Positions 44,693 through 59,191 of a DNA stretch of 64,000 bases are shown here, piece after piece. This stretch comes from Citrobacter amalonaticus. GTDB taxonomy: Bacteria; Pseudomonadota; Gammaproteobacteria; Enterobacterales; Enterobacteriaceae. The DNA is taken from assembly GCF_018252635.1 (NCBI RefSeq), contig NZ_JAGTXM010000002.1, forward strand, positions 264,961 to 328,960, written 5' to 3'. The notes beneath the pieces were generated by a model, which saw only the letters and a program-made list of their open reading frames with translations, was not told the DNA's origin and searched no databases. A program made the position numbers and the translations under genes. Position 1 is the stretch's first letter. The number at the start of each line of letters is the position of its first letter.

Positions 44693-44917
44693 GGTGTACG
44701 GGTCCTGCAACAGGTGAAAATCAGAATCGGCGGCATCATATAGCAATCTGTGCCAATTTACATCCATACATTTTGCGCTACATTTGCTTCTTCAAACTAA
44801 AAATTTAACAACATTTGCTGCATTTATCGCCATCCCGGAGCCGCAAATTTTTTCTGCCGACGAAAAAATGCAACAATACAGAGAATTGCCCGTTTTAAGG
44901 TATACAACAGGAAAGAC

Positions 44918-45838
44918 ATGACGAATTTACCTCAGTTCTCGGCAGCATTACTGCATCCACGGTATTGGTTAACCTGGCTCGGTATTGGCGCACTTTGGTT
45001 GGTCGTGCAGTTGCCCTATCCGATACTCTATCGTCTTGGTCGTATTATGGGTCACCTGGCGCGTCATCTGATGAAGCGGCGGACGAAAATCGCGTATCGT
45101 AACCTCGAGCTCTGTTTCCCTGACATGAGTGAGCACGACCGGCATGCAATGGTGGTCAAAAATTTTGAATCTGTCGGTATGGGTCTGCTGGAAACCGGAA
45201 TGGCCTGGTTCTGGCCCGATCGTCGTATCGCCCGCTGGACGGAAGTGATCGGTATGGAGCATATTCGTGACGTTCAGGCTCAGCAGCGCGGTATTTTGCT
45301 GGTAGGGTTGCACTTTTTAACCCTTGAACTCGGCGCGCGCCAGTTCGGTTTGCAGGAGCCCGGCATCGGCGTTTATCGTCCGAATGATAATCCCTTACTC
45401 GACTGGCTCCAGACCTGGGGACGTATGCGCTCCAATAAATCCATGCTCGATCGCAAAGATCTGAAAGGGATGATTAAGGCACTGAAAAAAGGCGAAGTGG
45501 TCTGGTATGCGCCAGACCACGATTATGGTCCGCGCGCCAGCGTGTTCGTCCCGCTTTTTGCCGTTGAACAGGCCGCCACCACCTCCGGCACCTGGATGTT
45601 GGCGCGAATGTCCAATGCCTGCCTGGTGCCGTTTGTACCGCGTCGCAAGCCCGACGGCAAAGGCTATCAGCTGATTATGTTACCGCCAGAATGCTCACCA
45701 CCGCTGGATAACGCCGAGACCACCGCCGCCTGGATGAACAAGATCGTTGAGAAGTGCATCATGATGGCGCCGGAGCAGTACATGTGGCTGCATCGCCGCT
45801 TCAAAACGCGTCCTGCCGGAGTACCTTCCCGCTATTAA
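44918..45838 (+). CDS. lpxL: Lipid A biosynthesis lauroyltransferase
   Basis: HtrB family acyltransferase of 306 residues, inner-membrane anchored by an N-terminal hydrophobic helix (about 17-35). It adds laurate from acyl-ACP to Kdo2-lipid IVA. The HxxxxE catalytic motif is in [11 protein letters not shown] near residue 132. It ends at a strong hairpin (45846-45872). It is independent of mdtG, which follows in the same direction. Confidence 0.96.
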   Translation: MTNLPQFSAALLHPRYWLTWLGIGALWLVVQLPYPILYRLGRIMGHLARHLMKRRTKIAYRNLELCFPDMSEHDRHAMVVKNFESVGMGLLETGMAWFWPDRRIARWTEVIGMEHIRDVQAQQRGILLVGLHFLTLELGARQFGLQEPGIGVYRPNDNPLLDWLQTWGRMRSNKSMLDRKDLKGMIKALKKGEVVWYAPDHDYGPRASVFVPLFAVEQAATTSGTWMLARMSNACLVPFVPRRKPDGKGYQLIMLPPECSPPLDNAETTAAWMNKIVEKCIMMAPEQYMWLHRRFKTRPAGVPSRY

Positions 45839-45845
45839 ATTCCAC

Positions 45846-45872
45846 AAAGCAGTCCATCCGGACTGCTTTTTC
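45846..45872 (+). terminator. Terminator after lpxL
   Basis: A perfect 10-bp stem AAAGCAGTCC/GGACTGCTTT with an ATCC loop and T-rich tail, 7 bp after the lpxL stop. Confidence 0.9.
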
Positions 45873-45995
45873 ACCACTTTTAGCGATAAAAGCTCCCCAC
45901 ATTGCGACCCTCAGCATCCAGGCGCATAATGAATATGCTTAATTTATATTCGTTTTTGCCCGATCGCGCCAACGGCGGATCACACGCGGATCGCT

Positions 45996-47216
45996 ATGTC
46001 ACCCTCTGATACCCCCATAAACTGGAAGCGTAATCTTACTGTCGCCTGGCTCGGCTGTTTCTTAACCGGTGCCGCATTCAGCCTGGTGATGCCATTTCTA
46101 CCACTTTATGTCGAACAACTCGGCGTAACTGGCCACAGTGCGCTCAACATGTGGTCCGGATTGGTGTTTAGTATTACGTTTCTCTTTTCCGCCATCGCCT
46201 CTCCCTTCTGGGGCGGACTCGCCGACCGTAAAGGCAGAAAGATTATGCTGCTGCGCTCCGCGCTGGGGATGGCGGTTGTAATGCTGCTAATGGGACTTGC
46301 GCAAAATATCTGGCAGTTTCTGGTGTTGCGTGCGCTGCTCGGGTTACTGGGCGGATTTATTCCCAATGCCAACGCGCTGATCGCCACCCAGGTACCACGG
46401 AATAAAAGCGGCTGGGCACTGGGGACACTGTCGACCGGGGGCGTCAGCGGCGCATTGCTGGGTCCGCTGGCTGGCGGTTTGCTTGCCGATCAATACGGCT
46501 TGCGCCCGGTATTTTTTATCACTGCCAGTGTGCTGCTGGTCTGCTTCTTATTGACACTGTTTTTTATTCGCGAGCAGTTTCAACCCGTTAGCAAGAAAGA
46601 GATGCTGCATATGCGTGAGGTGGTTACCTCACTGAAAAACCCGAAACTGGTACTGAGTCTGTTCGTCACCACGCTAATTATTCAGGTTGCGACCGGCTCC
46701 ATTGCGCCGATTCTGACTCTCTATGTGCGAGAACTGGCGGGTAACGTCAGCAATATTGCGTTTATCAGCGGGATGATCGCCTCTGTACCCGGCGTCGCGG
46801 CGTTACTCAGCGCGCCGAGACTCGGCAAACTGGGGGACCGTATCGGGCCAGAGAAAATCCTCATCGTTGCGCTGATTCTTTCTGTTTTACTGCTGATCCC
46901 GATGTCCTTTGTTCAGAGCCCCTGGCAACTGGCGGTACTGCGTTTCTTACTCGGCGCTGCCGACGGCGCGCTGCTGCCTGCGGTACAGACGCTACTGGTC
47001 TATAACTCCACCAACCAAATCGCCGGGCGCATCTTCAGCTATAACCAGTCGTTCCGCGATATCGGCAATGTTACCGGTCCGCTAATGGGGGCGGCGATTT
47101 CCGCCAACTATGGCTTCCGCGCCGTCTTTCTGGTCACCGCCGGTGTGGTATTGTTTAACGCCTTTTATTCCTGGAACAGCCTGCGTCGTCGTGCTCTCTC
47201 GCGAACAGCGGGATGA
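45996..47216 (+). CDS. mdtG: Multidrug efflux MFS transporter MdtG
   Basis: Twelve-segment inner-membrane exporter of 406 residues, linked in E. coli to fosfomycin and deoxycholate tolerance and controlled by MarA/SoxS/Rob. Motif A is seen in [13 protein letters not shown] after segment 2, and the second-half counterpart in [14 protein letters not shown]. Start [15 protein letters not shown] could not identify a convincing marbox in the 120 bp upstream. Confidence 0.95.
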   Translation: MSPSDTPINWKRNLTVAWLGCFLTGAAFSLVMPFLPLYVEQLGVTGHSALNMWSGLVFSITFLFSAIASPFWGGLADRKGRKIMLLRSALGMAVVMLLMGLAQNIWQFLVLRALLGLLGGFIPNANALIATQVPRNKSGWALGTLSTGGVSGALLGPLAGGLLADQYGLRPVFFITASVLLVCFLLTLFFIREQFQPVSKKEMLHMREVVTSLKNPKLVLSLFVTTLIIQVATGSIAPILTLYVRELAGNVSNIAFISGMIASVPGVAALLSAPRLGKLGDRIGPEKILIVALILSVLLLIPMSFVQSPWQLAVLRFLLGAADGALLPAVQTLLVYNSTNQIAGRIFSYNQSFRDIGNVTGPLMGAAISANYGFRAVFLVTAGVVLFNAFYSWNSLRRRALSRTAG

Positions 47217-47297
47217 TTTTTCAGCATTCATACTTGCATAACCGGAGAATCAGCTATTCTTTCCCTGAATACCTCATCAAATCAAAGGGAGACTCTG

Positions 47298-47672
47298 ATG
47301 ACCATGTATGCCACGCTGGAAGAAGCCATTGACGCAGCCCGTGAAGAATTTTTGGCGGATCATCCTGAGCTTGAGCAGGATGAAGCCGATGTACAGCAGT
47401 TCAACGTGCAGAAGTATGTGCTACAGGATGGCGACATCATGTGGCAGGTCGAGTTTTTTGCCGATGAAGGAGAAGAAGGTGAATGCCTGCCGATGCTCAG
47501 CGGCGAGGCCGCGCAAAGCGTCTTTGACGGCGATTATGATGAGATAGAGATCCGCCAGGAGTGGCTGGAAGAGAATACATTGCATGAATGGGATGAAGGC
47601 GAATTTCAGCTTGAGCCCCCGCTGGATACCGAAGAAGGTCAAACCGCGGCCGATGAATGGGATGAACGGTAA
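47298..47672 (+). CDS. msyB: Acidic protein MsyB
   Basis: A very acidic cytosolic protein of 124 residues (runs such as ADEGEEGE and DYDEIEI) with few basic residues. In E. coli it restores growth and export in secY/secA mutants when overproduced, and its own role is unknown; it is stationary-phase induced. The stop abuts the stop of the convergent yceK (adjacent bases). Confidence 0.95.
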   Translation: MTMYATLEEAIDAAREEFLADHPELEQDEADVQQFNVQKYVLQDGDIMWQVEFFADEGEEGECLPMLSGEAAQSVFDGDYDEIEIRQEWLEENTLHEWDEGEFQLEPPLDTEEGQTAADEWDER

Positions 47673-47900
47673 TTACTCGTAAGGGCCGTGGTGTATGTCG
47701 AGCGGCAACAGCAGCGTATCAAATACCAGTGAGAACGGCAGATCGAGGATAGTGACGTAGCGCCAGGCCGAATCCCGGACGTCCCACTGCACCCCGGGAT
47801 AGTACTGGTTGCCATGCCCCTGTCCGGGAATTGTCCGGCTGATAATGCTGCCGCACCCGCTTAACAGCATCACCATGATGCCCACCGCTACGATTCGCAC
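47673..47900 (-). CDS. yceK: Lipoprotein YceK
   Basis: Predicted lipoprotein of 75 residues (DUF1375 family) with lipobox LLSGC near residue 16. I choose GTG 47900 (M-RIVAVGIMVMLLSGC) because GAGG lies six bases upstream and the length then matches E. coli; ATG 47912 would add four residues and lacks a good ribosome-binding site. It is expressed opposite msyB and shares its 3' end position with it. Function is unknown. Confidence 0.88.
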   Translation of the reverse strand: MRIVAVGIMVMLLSGCGSIISRTIPGQGHGNQYYPGVQWDVRDSAWRYVTILDLPFSLVFDTLLLPLDIHHGPYE

Positions 47901-47933
47901 GTGATACCTCATCAATCATTTTCTTCAGTATAA

Positions 47934-47961
47934 AAAAATACCGGCGCAGGCCGGTATTTTT
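47934..47961 (-). terminator. Terminator after mdoH
   Basis: A perfect 12-bp stem (AAAAATACCGGC/GCCGGTATTTTT) with loop of four bases, 24 bp downstream of the mdoH stop. A- and T-runs on both sides make it work in either direction. Confidence 0.9.
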
Positions 47962-47966
47962 CAGAT

Positions 47967-47984
47967 GATTACGCCGGATGGCGC

Positions 47985-47985
<1 letters not shown>
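47967..47985. repeat. REP-like unit touching the mdoH stop
   Basis: GATTACGCCGGATGGCGCTTACGGC resembles the head of a REP unit and spans into the mdoH stop codon (47985-47987). No second unit is seen. Confidence 0.5.
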
Positions 47986-52119
<4,134 letters not shown>

Positions 52120-52321
52120 TCAGGCATTAGGACAACTGAATCCCTGCATTGTTCAGCACGCTAACTCATGGCTTAGACACCTCGCCGGGCGCTTTTTCAC
52201 TTTGCGTGCTTATCCTGGAGACAGGTCGTTGTACTTGGTGTAGGGTTGCCACCGACTGTAACTATTAATCGCCTTAGGGATAAGACGATTAGTCTGAGAA
52301 TCTGAGAATACGAAAACCTCT

Positions 52322-53482
52322 ATGAATCCCGTACCCGCACAGCGTGAATATTTTCTTGACTCCATCCGCGCCTGGCTGATGTTGTTGGGTATTCCCTTCC
52401 ATATCTCATTGATCTATTCCGGCCATACCTGGCATGTGAACAGCGCCGAGCCCTCATGGTGGCTGACCCTGTTTAATGATTTTATCCATTCATTCCGGAT
52501 GCAGGTCTTTTTCGTTATTTCCGGTTATTTTTCGTACATGTTATTTTTGCGTTATCCGCTGAAACGCTGGTGGAAAGTACGCGTTGAGCGCGTAGGCATT
52601 CCAATGCTTACTGCTATTCCGCTGCTGACGTTGCCGCAATTTATTATGCTGCAATACGTCAAGGGAAAAGCCGACAACTGGCATTCGCTCTCACTGTATG
52701 AAAAATACAATACGCTGGCATGGGAATTAATTTCTCATCTCTGGTTTTTACTGGTTCTGGTGGTATTAACAACGGTTAGTCTGTGGGTATTTAGCCGGAT
52801 GCGGAAAAACCTGGAAAAAGCGGATAAAAAACGGCTGGCCGCCGTGTCGATGGGCAAACTGACGCTAATCTTTTTCTTACTGGGCATCGGTTATGCAGTG
52901 GTACGGCGGACGCTGTTCATTGTTTACCCTCCGATTCTCAGCGACGGCTTGTTTAATTTTGTGGTGATGCAAACGCTCTTTTATGTGCCTTTCTTTATGC
53001 TGGGCGCGTTGGCCTTCATCTCACCTGAACTAAAGGCACTTTTCACCACCCCTTCCCGGGGATGTACGCTGGCGGTAGCTTTCGCCTTCATCGCCTATTT
53101 ACTGAATCAACGCTACGGCAGCGGCGATGCCTGGATGTACGAAACGGAATATGTCATCACCATGGTGCTCGGATTATGGATGGTTAATGTGGTGTTTTCA
53201 CTCGGCCACCGTTTACTCAATTTCCAGTCAACCCGCGTCACCTACTTTGTTAATGCGTCGCTGTTTATCTATCTGGTACACCATCCGTTAACACTGTTTT
53301 TCGGCGCATATATTACGCCGCATATTACGTCGAATTTGTTGGGTTTTATCTGTGGACTGATCTTTGTCGTTGGCATCGCGCTGGTATTGTACGAAATTCA
53401 TTTGCGCATTCCGCTGCTCAAATTTCTGTTCTCCGGTAAACCGCCGGTCAGACAGGAACAAAACAAAAAAGTGACCGGCTAA
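52322..53482 (+). CDS. mdoC: Glucans biosynthesis succinyltransferase MdoC
   Basis: Acyltransferase-3 family protein with ten or so membrane helices that adds succinyl groups to periplasmic glucans. It has 386 residues and starts [27 protein letters not shown], with the active-site histidine expected in the first helices. Its end at 53482 lies 14 bp from the clsC stop, a convergent arrangement. Confidence 0.95.
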   Translation: MNPVPAQREYFLDSIRAWLMLLGIPFHISLIYSGHTWHVNSAEPSWWLTLFNDFIHSFRMQVFFVISGYFSYMLFLRYPLKRWWKVRVERVGIPMLTAIPLLTLPQFIMLQYVKGKADNWHSLSLYEKYNTLAWELISHLWFLLVLVVLTTVSLWVFSRMRKNLEKADKKRLAAVSMGKLTLIFFLLGIGYAVVRRTLFIVYPPILSDGLFNFVVMQTLFYVPFFMLGALAFISPELKALFTTPSRGCTLAVAFAFIAYLLNQRYGSGDAWMYETEYVITMVLGLWMVNVVFSLGHRLLNFQSTRVTYFVNASLFIYLVHHPLTLFFGAYITPHITSNLLGFICGLIFVVGIALVLYEIHLRIPLLKFLFSGKPPVRQEQNKKVTG

Positions 53483-53496
53483 TGCCTGCAGCCACG

Positions 53497-54927
53497 TTAG
53501 AGCAGCCACTCGACAGGCAATAGCGTCGCCAGTCGCACCAGAACCCGCTTCCAGAATCCTGTGGCGGGTTCTTTTTTTAACACCAGCTCTTCATCCTGTA
53601 GCCGATCCACCCAGTTGATTCGTCCCCAGCGGTCGAGACGTAATTGCCAGGCCGCATCGTGTTGACTCTCGATGAACCGCTTATGGATAAGCGTCGCCAG
53701 CGTTTCGCTTTCAATCACGAAGCCCATTTCCGTGTTCAGCAGCGTGGAACGGGGATCAAAATTCAATGAACCAATAAACACCTTACGCCCGTCAATACTG
53801 AACGTTTTAGCATGCAAACTGGAGCCGGAATTCCCCGTAAGCCCCCTGTCGTGCAGTACCACCTGACGTTCACGTGTCGGTTTCAGTTCATAAAGTTCGA
53901 CACCGTAACGTAGTAGTTTTTTACGCCAGCGCGCGTAACCAGCATGCACCACCGCGACATCGTTGGCGGCTAATGAGTTGGTGAGGATCGCAATTTTGAC
54001 CCCTTTACGTACCAGTTTTAGCAACTGCGCGACGCCTGCGCGAGTCGGGACAAAATAAGCAGAGATAATGTCAATCCGCTCCGTCGGCGATCCCATCACA
54101 TCAAACAGTCGTTGTGGCAGTAAAGAGTGGCGCTGCGCTTTCCCCTCACCTTTCAAGGGATCATCACTTAATAGCCGGGTCTTCGCCCAGATAAGGGGCA
54201 GCGTTCCGCGATCGAGATGGGTCATAAACGGGCTGGTCTCCAGCTTATGCTGGTATCGACGGGTGATGGGGTCGTTATACCACGCCTCGGGTAACTCAAT
54301 GCGATCGCTGATCTCTTGCTCAGAAAGCGCCAGTACCGATTTCAACGTCGAGACCGACGCACAATGCCAGTAGCGTTCGAAATCCTCTGCGACCTCCCTG
54401 ACGACAGGTCCGATAGCCATCACGTCCAGATCGGAAAACAGCGGCTCCTCACCCGCACCGAAATAGGCATCGCCAATGTTTCGCCCACCCACCAGGGTGA
54501 CAACACCGTCTACGGTATAGCTTTTGTTATGCATCCGTCGATTGAGCCTGGCAAAATCGGTCAGATACCCCAGCATCCGTAACATGCGAAAAGAGAACGG
54601 ATTAAACAGGCGAACGTCAATGTTGGGATGGGCATCAAGCAGTTGCAGGGTGTCATCCAGCCCTGGCGTATTATTGTCATCAAGCAACAAACGCACATGG
54701 ACGCCACGTTTTGCCGCCGCCAGCAGGACGGAGAACAGCAGTCGCCCGGACATATCGTCTTCCCAAATGTAGTACTGAACATCCAGCGTGCGCTCCGCCA
54801 TTTCCGCCAGCCGGTAGCGGGCGGCAAAGGCGTCCAGACTATTATCAAGCGCAAGGATACCGCACTCGCCGGGGTGATTATCGCACAGAGGACGCGTGGC
54901 GCGGGCAAGCCGGGTCAGCTCATTCAT
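53497..54927 (-). CDS. clsC: Cardiolipin synthase C
   Basis: Phospholipase D superfamily enzyme that in E. coli makes cardiolipin from phosphatidylglycerol and phosphatidylethanolamine. Two HKD motifs are intact: HNKSYTVD (about residue 133) and HAKTFSID (about residue 372). From ATG 54927 ([14 protein letters not shown]) it has 476 residues, like E. coli (473). An ATG at 54987 would add 20 residues and lies deeper inside ymdB; neither start has an ideal ribosome-binding site. It overlaps the end of ymdB by at least 8 bp, so it is coupled to it. Confidence 0.93.
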   Translation of the reverse strand: MNELTRLARATRPLCDNHPGECGILALDNSLDAFAARYRLAEMAERTLDVQYYIWEDDMSGRLLFSVLLAAAKRGVHVRLLLDDNNTPGLDDTLQLLDAHPNIDVRLFNPFSFRMLRMLGYLTDFARLNRRMHNKSYTVDGVVTLVGGRNIGDAYFGAGEEPLFSDLDVMAIGPVVREVAEDFERYWHCASVSTLKSVLALSEQEISDRIELPEAWYNDPITRRYQHKLETSPFMTHLDRGTLPLIWAKTRLLSDDPLKGEGKAQRHSLLPQRLFDVMGSPTERIDIISAYFVPTRAGVAQLLKLVRKGVKIAILTNSLAANDVAVVHAGYARWRKKLLRYGVELYELKPTRERQVVLHDRGLTGNSGSSLHAKTFSIDGRKVFIGSLNFDPRSTLLNTEMGFVIESETLATLIHKRFIESQHDAAWQLRLDRWGRINWVDRLQDEELVLKKEPATGFWKRVLVRLATLLPVEWLL

Positions 54928-55453
54928 CGCCTTGTTGGGTAAGTAAACGCTGGTAGAGTCGTGCTGTTTCGTCGTCATAACAGACAAAGTATATCTGCTC
55001 AGGCAAAGCGCGGCGGGTAATAAATTCCGAAACGGTTTTTAGCGCAATTTCAGCGGCTGCTGCTCGTGGATATCCATAGACCCCAGTGCTGATAGCCGGA
55101 AATGCGATGGATGTATAGCCATTGGCCAGCGCGAGATTCAGGCTATTAACGTACGCATCCTGTAGCAGTTGCGCTTCATTATGCTCACCGCCACGCCAGA
55201 CAGGACCGACGGTATGAATGACCGCTTTGGCGGGAAGGTTGCCGGCAAGGGTAATCACCGCATGCCCCGTTGGGCACTCGCCCTGCTGCTGCCTGACCTT
55301 CATGCAGGCTTCCAGTAATGCGGGCCCCGCAGCGCGATGGATTGCCCCATCAACACCGCCGCCCCCCATCAGTGAGGAGTTGGCGGCATTGACGATGACA
55401 TCAACCGCAACAGTGGTGATATCCCCCTGGATAACATGAATACGCGATTCCAT
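54920..55453 (-). CDS. ymdB: Macrodomain protein YmdB (O-acetyl-ADP-ribose deacetylase)
   Basis: A 177-residue macrodomain protein. The E. coli homolog deacetylates O-acetyl-ADP-ribose and inhibits RNase III. ATG 55453 has AGGAGG four bases upstream and gives [18 protein letters not shown]. The ADP-ribose loops [17 protein letters not shown] and [12 protein letters not shown] are present. It leads the ymdB-clsC unit. Confidence 0.95.
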   Translation of the reverse strand: MESRIHVIQGDITTVAVDVIVNAANSSLMGGGGVDGAIHRAAGPALLEACMKVRQQQGECPTGHAVITLAGNLPAKAVIHTVGPVWRGGEHNEAQLLQDAYVNSLNLALANGYTSIAFPAISTGVYGYPRAAAAEIALKTVSEFITRRALPEQIYFVCYDDETARLYQRLLTQQGDE

Positions 55454-55542
55454 AGAACCTCCTTGCGACACTCTATTTTGTAAGTGTACAGCAGGGGATA
55501 CCCTGAAATCGTTTTTTTCGTGAGTTTGTCTGACCAGCCCAC

Positions 55543-55866
55543 TCAGCGGTAATCGATACTCATCACTGCCAATGTTTTCTGTTCATTGAGGTAGCGCAGG
55601 TTGACCGCGGCGATCTGTGTAAAGTGCTGTGGTGCTTTAAGCATCTCTTGTGGCGAATAATAGCGTGTCTGCGTACGCCCTTCTTTATAGCACGACATTG
55701 CAAGGCGCTGCTGCACCCGACTCACCTCGCAGGGAGGTTCCACGATTTGACCGGAAAAATGAATAACCCCACCCTGTCCTCCCGCATCCGCCATTGCGGT
55801 GAAAGAATGCAGGGCAAGAAAAGCGAGCAGCGGAAGGCTTGTTTTACGCGTGACAGGTAACGGCAT
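55543..55866 (-). CDS. ymdA: Secreted protein YmdA
   Basis: A 107-residue protein with an N-terminal signal peptide (cleavage after TAMA near residue 26). Motif [16 protein letters not shown], with two cysteines, resembles the start of fimbrial subunits of the type 1 superfamily. The end matches E. coli YmdA ([10 protein letters not shown]). It is the gene before csgC in the enterobacterial order. Function unknown; whether it belongs to the curli system is not shown. Confidence 0.88.
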   Translation of the reverse strand: MPLPVTRKTSLPLLAFLALHSFTAMADAGGQGGVIHFSGQIVEPPCEVSRVQQRLAMSCYKEGRTQTRYYSPQEMLKAPQHFTQIAAVNLRYLNEQKTLAVMSIDYR

Positions 55867-56013
55867 GATACTTTCCTCAATGAGTATTCATCCTTGAGGG
55901 GGTGATGTTTTCCCTGATGGCGACAAGGCCCGGGAGTCACGCATTCCGCGTCACTCTATTCATAGTTCAGCCGCCTCGCGTCTGCCAGCATCAGCGCATA
56001 AATTGTCAGCCTG

Positions 56014-56346
56014 CTATGACGGTTTCGCAGAGGGTGGCCACTGTTGTGATAAATGCAGCGACTGGCCATCAGAAACCGTAACCACGATTTTGACGGTGTC
56101 TTGTGCAGAGATATTTAAACTGAGTCTGGTCAAATCAATGGCCTGATTAGCAGGCAGAGAAAGGGTCTTTTTCTGTCGTGACTGACTTTGTCCCGCCACG
56201 CCTTCACGAAGGGCTAAAATCTGTACCTGGCACACACAGGGTTGTGTCAGGGTGACCTGCGGCGTAATCGTGTAAATATCACCTTGCTGGGTTGTTGCAA
56301 ACGTTATCTGATTAGAGAGCGCCGCAAGGAGTAATAAGGTGTTCAT
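56014..56346 (-). CDS. csgC: Curli assembly protein CsgC
   Basis: Periplasmic protein of 110 residues that blocks early CsgA amyloid formation inside the cell. It has a signal peptide (about 1-8 then LLLAALSN), an immunoglobulin-like fold and the CxC motif QPCVCQVQ. A terminator lies between it and csgA, and GGAGG stands just before its ATG. It is thus expressed at lower level than csgBA. Confidence 0.93.
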   Translation of the reverse strand: MNTLLLLAALSNQITFATTQQGDIYTITPQVTLTQPCVCQVQILALREGVAGQSQSRQKKTLSLPANQAIDLTRLSLNISAQDTVKIVVTVSDGQSLHLSQQWPPSAKPS

Positions 56347-56363
56347 GATCTCCTCCCGAAAAA

Positions 56364-56385
56364 AAACAGGGCTTTCGCCCTGTTT
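56364..56385 (-). terminator. Terminator between csgA and csgC
   Basis: A 9-bp stem AAACAGGGC/GCCCTGTTT with a 4-base loop, followed on the minus strand by eight T (56366-56359), lies 21 bp after the csgA stop. It then leads directly into the csgC ribosome-binding site. Confidence 0.9.
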
Positions 56386-56406
56386 ATCGTCAGCACATAA
56401 ACTGAA

Positions 56407-56862
56407 TTAGTACTGATTAGCAGTGGCGTTGTTGCCAAAACCCACTTGTTTAACCAGAACACTGGAATCAGAAGCCGTCTGGTTAACCAGGGCGGCGTTA
56501 CGTCCGCCGTATTGACTCACAGTAATATCCGAATTTTTGCCGTTCCACTGATCGATGGTGGCGTTGTTTTTGAAGCCTTTCTGAGTCAGATCAATGGTGC
56601 TGTTATCTGAACCCTGGCCAACATCGGCGCCGTTACCATAGCCGTGCTGAGTGATTGTAGTGTCTGATTTACGAGCGTCGCTTTGCAGCGCCAGTGCGGC
56701 GTTATTGGTCCCGAACTGATAGATACTCAGCGTCGATTCCGGGCCGGAGCTGCTTCCGCCACCACCGCCACCGCCGCCGCCGCCCCATTGTGGAACAGAA
56801 CCAGCCAGAGCACTGCCAGAAACCACGATTGCTGCAAATGCTGCCACTTGTAAAAGTTTCAT
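56407..56862 (-). CDS. csgA: Major curlin subunit CsgA
   Basis: Main amyloid subunit of curli fibres. From ATG 56862 it has 151 residues. A signal peptide (cleavage after ALA near residue 20) is followed by an unusually plain glycine run of ten residues (about 26-35) and then five imperfect repeats with S-x5-Q-x-G-x-G-N-x-A-x-Q spacing (SIYQFGTNNAALALQ ... VLVKQVGFGNNATANQY). The residues that gate amyloid formation are kept. It is 40 bp after csgB. Confidence 0.97.
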   Translation of the reverse strand: MKLLQVAAFAAIVVSGSALAGSVPQWGGGGGGGGGGSSSGPESTLSIYQFGTNNAALALQSDARKSDTTITQHGYGNGADVGQGSDNSTIDLTQKGFKNNATIDQWNGKNSDITVSQYGGRNAALVNQTASDSSVLVKQVGFGNNATANQY

Positions 56863-56902
56863 GGTAAACCCCCATCGGATTGATTTAAGCGTCGTCAATG
56901 GA

Positions 56903-57358
56903 TTAGCGTTGAATAACGCGAATTGCCATTTGCGACTGTCTCTGCACTACAACTGCTGTTTTTTGCGTACCATACTGAGTAATATTTGCTTTATTTCCAG
57001 AACCTTTCTGGATAATCATCGCAGTATTACCGTAATTACTTTGTGATATACTGGCATCATTGGAATTACCCGACTGCGCAATATACGCAAAGTTATAAGC
57101 TCCTGATTGGTCAACTTTGGCCCGGTTACTTCCACCTTCTTGTGAAACCACCGACAAAAGTTTAGAGCCTTCCTGGCGTATCTTTGCACTATTATTCGTG
57201 CCCACTTGACCAATAATGGCTGCCTGATTAAATGAAGACTTACTTAATTCATTTACCGCAAAGTTATATTCCGAATGTGCTAAGTCATAACTTGTTGCGG
57301 AAGCAATTCCAGGCGCACCCAGTACTGTAAACATCATAAATAACAATTTGTTTTTCAT
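56903..57358 (-). CDS. csgB: Minor curlin (nucleator) CsgB
   Basis: Curli nucleator anchored to the outer membrane, which templates CsgA. From ATG 57358 it has 151 residues, with a signal peptide (about 1-21) and five CsgA-like repeats. The last, IVQRQSQMAIRVIQR type, is basic and needed for surface anchoring in E. coli. The upstream ATG 57385 is too short of a signal peptide start to be the real start. It is first in csgBA, divergent from csgD. Confidence 0.97.
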   Translation of the reverse strand: MKNKLLFMMFTVLGAPGIASATSYDLAHSEYNFAVNELSKSSFNQAAIIGQVGTNNSAKIRQEGSKLLSVVSQEGGSNRAKVDQSGAYNFAYIAQSGNSNDASISQSNYGNTAMIIQKGSGNKANITQYGTQKTAVVVQRQSQMAIRVIQR

Positions 57359-58042
57359 GTTGTCACCCTGGACCTGGTCGTACATTGAGAAAATAACGTT
57401 CTCATCAATTTCGTTGTTAACGCCAAACGTAATTTGTTAACGCTGCGTTACGATGAAGAGTATGTCTGTGGAAACATTTTAAATAACTCACCCGGCAGTG
57501 GTATTTTTATATTTTCGCTCACACCAAAGTACTAATCAGGGCAGAAATACCCTGTTATTTACGCTTATTTTATTTTCTCCGCATTTACTGGTGATGCATT
57601 TGCGCACCGTCAGTCAGCAGGCTGTAAAGTGGACTTTCCAGGCCATGTTGTACAACTGGAGTAGAGAGAGAAGAGCAAGTCGTGACAAGCATCATTTTTT
57701 TCGTCATAAAAATGAGCCATCCCAACAGATGTCATAACTCAGCAATTTTTTGGACTATCAAGCACCTGAGTTGTTTTCACTTTATCCTTATAATTCATCT
57801 AATTAATATAATTTGTATGATTTTTTAAATCTATGCAATAACGGTTAGATGTACAACTTTACTATCAAATCTAAACTTAAAAAATGCCTTAAGATAATAA
57901 ATTAATATATATTTTTACATCTTGTTACATGTTTAACACTTGCTTTAAGATTTGTAATGACTAGATTGAAATCAGTTGTAGTTCATTTGTATTAATATTT
58001 TGACCCGTTCGGGCTGATTCTTATTTACTACACACAGCAGTG
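57359..58042. promoter_or_regulatory. csgB-csgD control region
   Basis: The 762 bp between csgB (57358) and csgD (58121) form one of the largest regulatory gaps in enterobacteria. It is AT-rich on the csgD side, especially 57770-58000, consistent with binding by H-NS, IHF, OmpR, CpxR and others known in E. coli. By alignment to E. coli the csgD transcript starts near 57974. An open frame at 57498-57737 looks like chance. I did not locate individual operators. Confidence 0.6.
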
Positions 58043-58044
58043 CA

Positions 58045-58095
58045 ACATCTGTCAGTACTTCTGGTGCCTCATTTTTAAAGGCAGCAGTCAGATGT
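58045..58095 (+). promoter_or_regulatory. csgD leader stem-loop (sRNA target)
   Basis: ACATCTG (58045-58051) pairs with CAGATGT (58089-58095), and inside it CTGGTGCCT (58061-58069) with AGGCAGCAG (58079-58087) with one mismatch. The nested hairpin just before the csgD ribosome-binding site matches the E. coli csgD leader, where OmrA, OmrB, McaS, RprA and GcvB bind. Their presence here is inferred. Confidence 0.65.
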
Positions 58096-58120
58096 GCGAC
58101 TAAAAAAGTGGGGTTTCATC

Positions 58121-58771
58121 ATGTTTAATGAAGTCCATAGTATTCATGGTCATACATTATTGTTGATCACCAAACCATCCCTGCAAGCCACGGCATTATT
58201 GCAGCATTTAAAACAATCTCTGGCCCTCACCGGAAAACTGCATAATATTCAGCGTTCTCTGGATGATATCTCCGCCGGTTGCATTGTTTTAGTCGACATG
58301 ATGGAAGCGGATAAAAAGCTTATCCATTACTGGCAAGATAACTTAAGTCGGAAAAACAATAATTTAAAAACGCTATTATTGAACACGCCTGATGATTATC
58401 CCTACCGGGATATTGAAAACTGGCCTCATATCAATGGCGTTTTTTACGTCGCAGATGACGAAGAGCATGTCGTAAACGGTTTGCAGGGGATCCTGCGAGG
58501 AGAATGCTACTTCTCACAGAAACTGGCCAGTTATCTGATCACTCACTCAGGTAATTACCGTTACAACAGCACAGAGTCGGCCCTCCTGACTCATCGTGAA
58601 AAAGAGATCCTCAATAAGCTGCGTATCGGTGCCTCGAATATCGAGATCGCCCGCTCACTGTTTATCAGTGAAAATACGGTCAAGACGCATCTTTATAATC
58701 TTTTCAAAAAGATAGCTGTCAAAAATCGTACCCAGGCGGTTTCGTGGGCAAATGATAACCTCAGGCGATAA
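58121..58771 (+). CDS. csgD: Curli and biofilm master regulator CsgD
   Basis: LuxR/FixJ-family regulator that turns on csgBA and cellulose genes. From ATG 58121 ([17 protein letters not shown]) it has 216 residues, with an N-terminal degenerate receiver domain and a C-terminal helix-turn-helix ([36 protein letters not shown]). The residues that would be phosphorylated are replaced, as in E. coli CsgD. It is followed by csgE. Confidence 0.97.
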   Translation: MFNEVHSIHGHTLLLITKPSLQATALLQHLKQSLALTGKLHNIQRSLDDISAGCIVLVDMMEADKKLIHYWQDNLSRKNNNLKTLLLNTPDDYPYRDIENWPHINGVFYVADDEEHVVNGLQGILRGECYFSQKLASYLITHSGNYRYNSTESALLTHREKEILNKLRIGASNIEIARSLFISENTVKTHLYNLFKKIAVKNRTQAVSWANDNLRR

Positions 58772-58775
58772 AGCC

Positions 58776-59165
58776 ATGAAACGCTATTTGACCTGGCTTG
58801 CAGCGGCACAGTTTCTGCTCGCTGCCAGCGCGACGCAGGCTGTAGAAGTAGAAGTTCCTGGACTCTTAACTGACCACACGGTTTCGTCTATCGGTCACGA
58901 TTTTTATCGTGCTTTTAGCGACAAATGGGAAAGTGATTATCCAGGTAATTTAACCATCAATGAGCGACCGAGTGCACGTTGGGGAAGTTGGATCACCATA
59001 ACGGTTAATCAGGACGTTATTTTCCAGACTTTTTTATTTCCAACGAAAAGAGACTTCGAAAAAACAGTTGTCTTCGCACTGGCGCAAACCGAGGACGCTT
59101 TAAACCGTCGGCAAATAGATCAAACGCTATTGAGCACCGGCGATTTAACGCATGACGAATTCTAA
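58776..59165 (+). CDS. csgE: Curli secretion specificity factor CsgE
   Basis: Periplasmic cap of the CsgG channel that directs CsgA to it. From ATG 58776 it has 129 residues with a signal peptide (to about residue 21) and a mature start [16 protein letters not shown] almost identical to E. coli. A start 8 codons upstream would overlap the csgD stop. The gene lies 4 bp after the csgD stop. Confidence 0.96.
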   Translation: MKRYLTWLAAAQFLLAASATQAVEVEVPGLLTDHTVSSIGHDFYRAFSDKWESDYPGNLTINERPSARWGSWITITVNQDVIFQTFLFPTKRDFEKTVVFALAQTEDALNRRQIDQTLLSTGDLTHDEF

Positions 59166-59191
59166 AGACTGATTTTTGTCCGGAGGCTGTA

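Noticed and set aside
57498-57737. 79-codon open frame in the csgB-csgD gap
   Set aside because: No ribosome-binding site, no family resemblance; lies in a known regulatory region.
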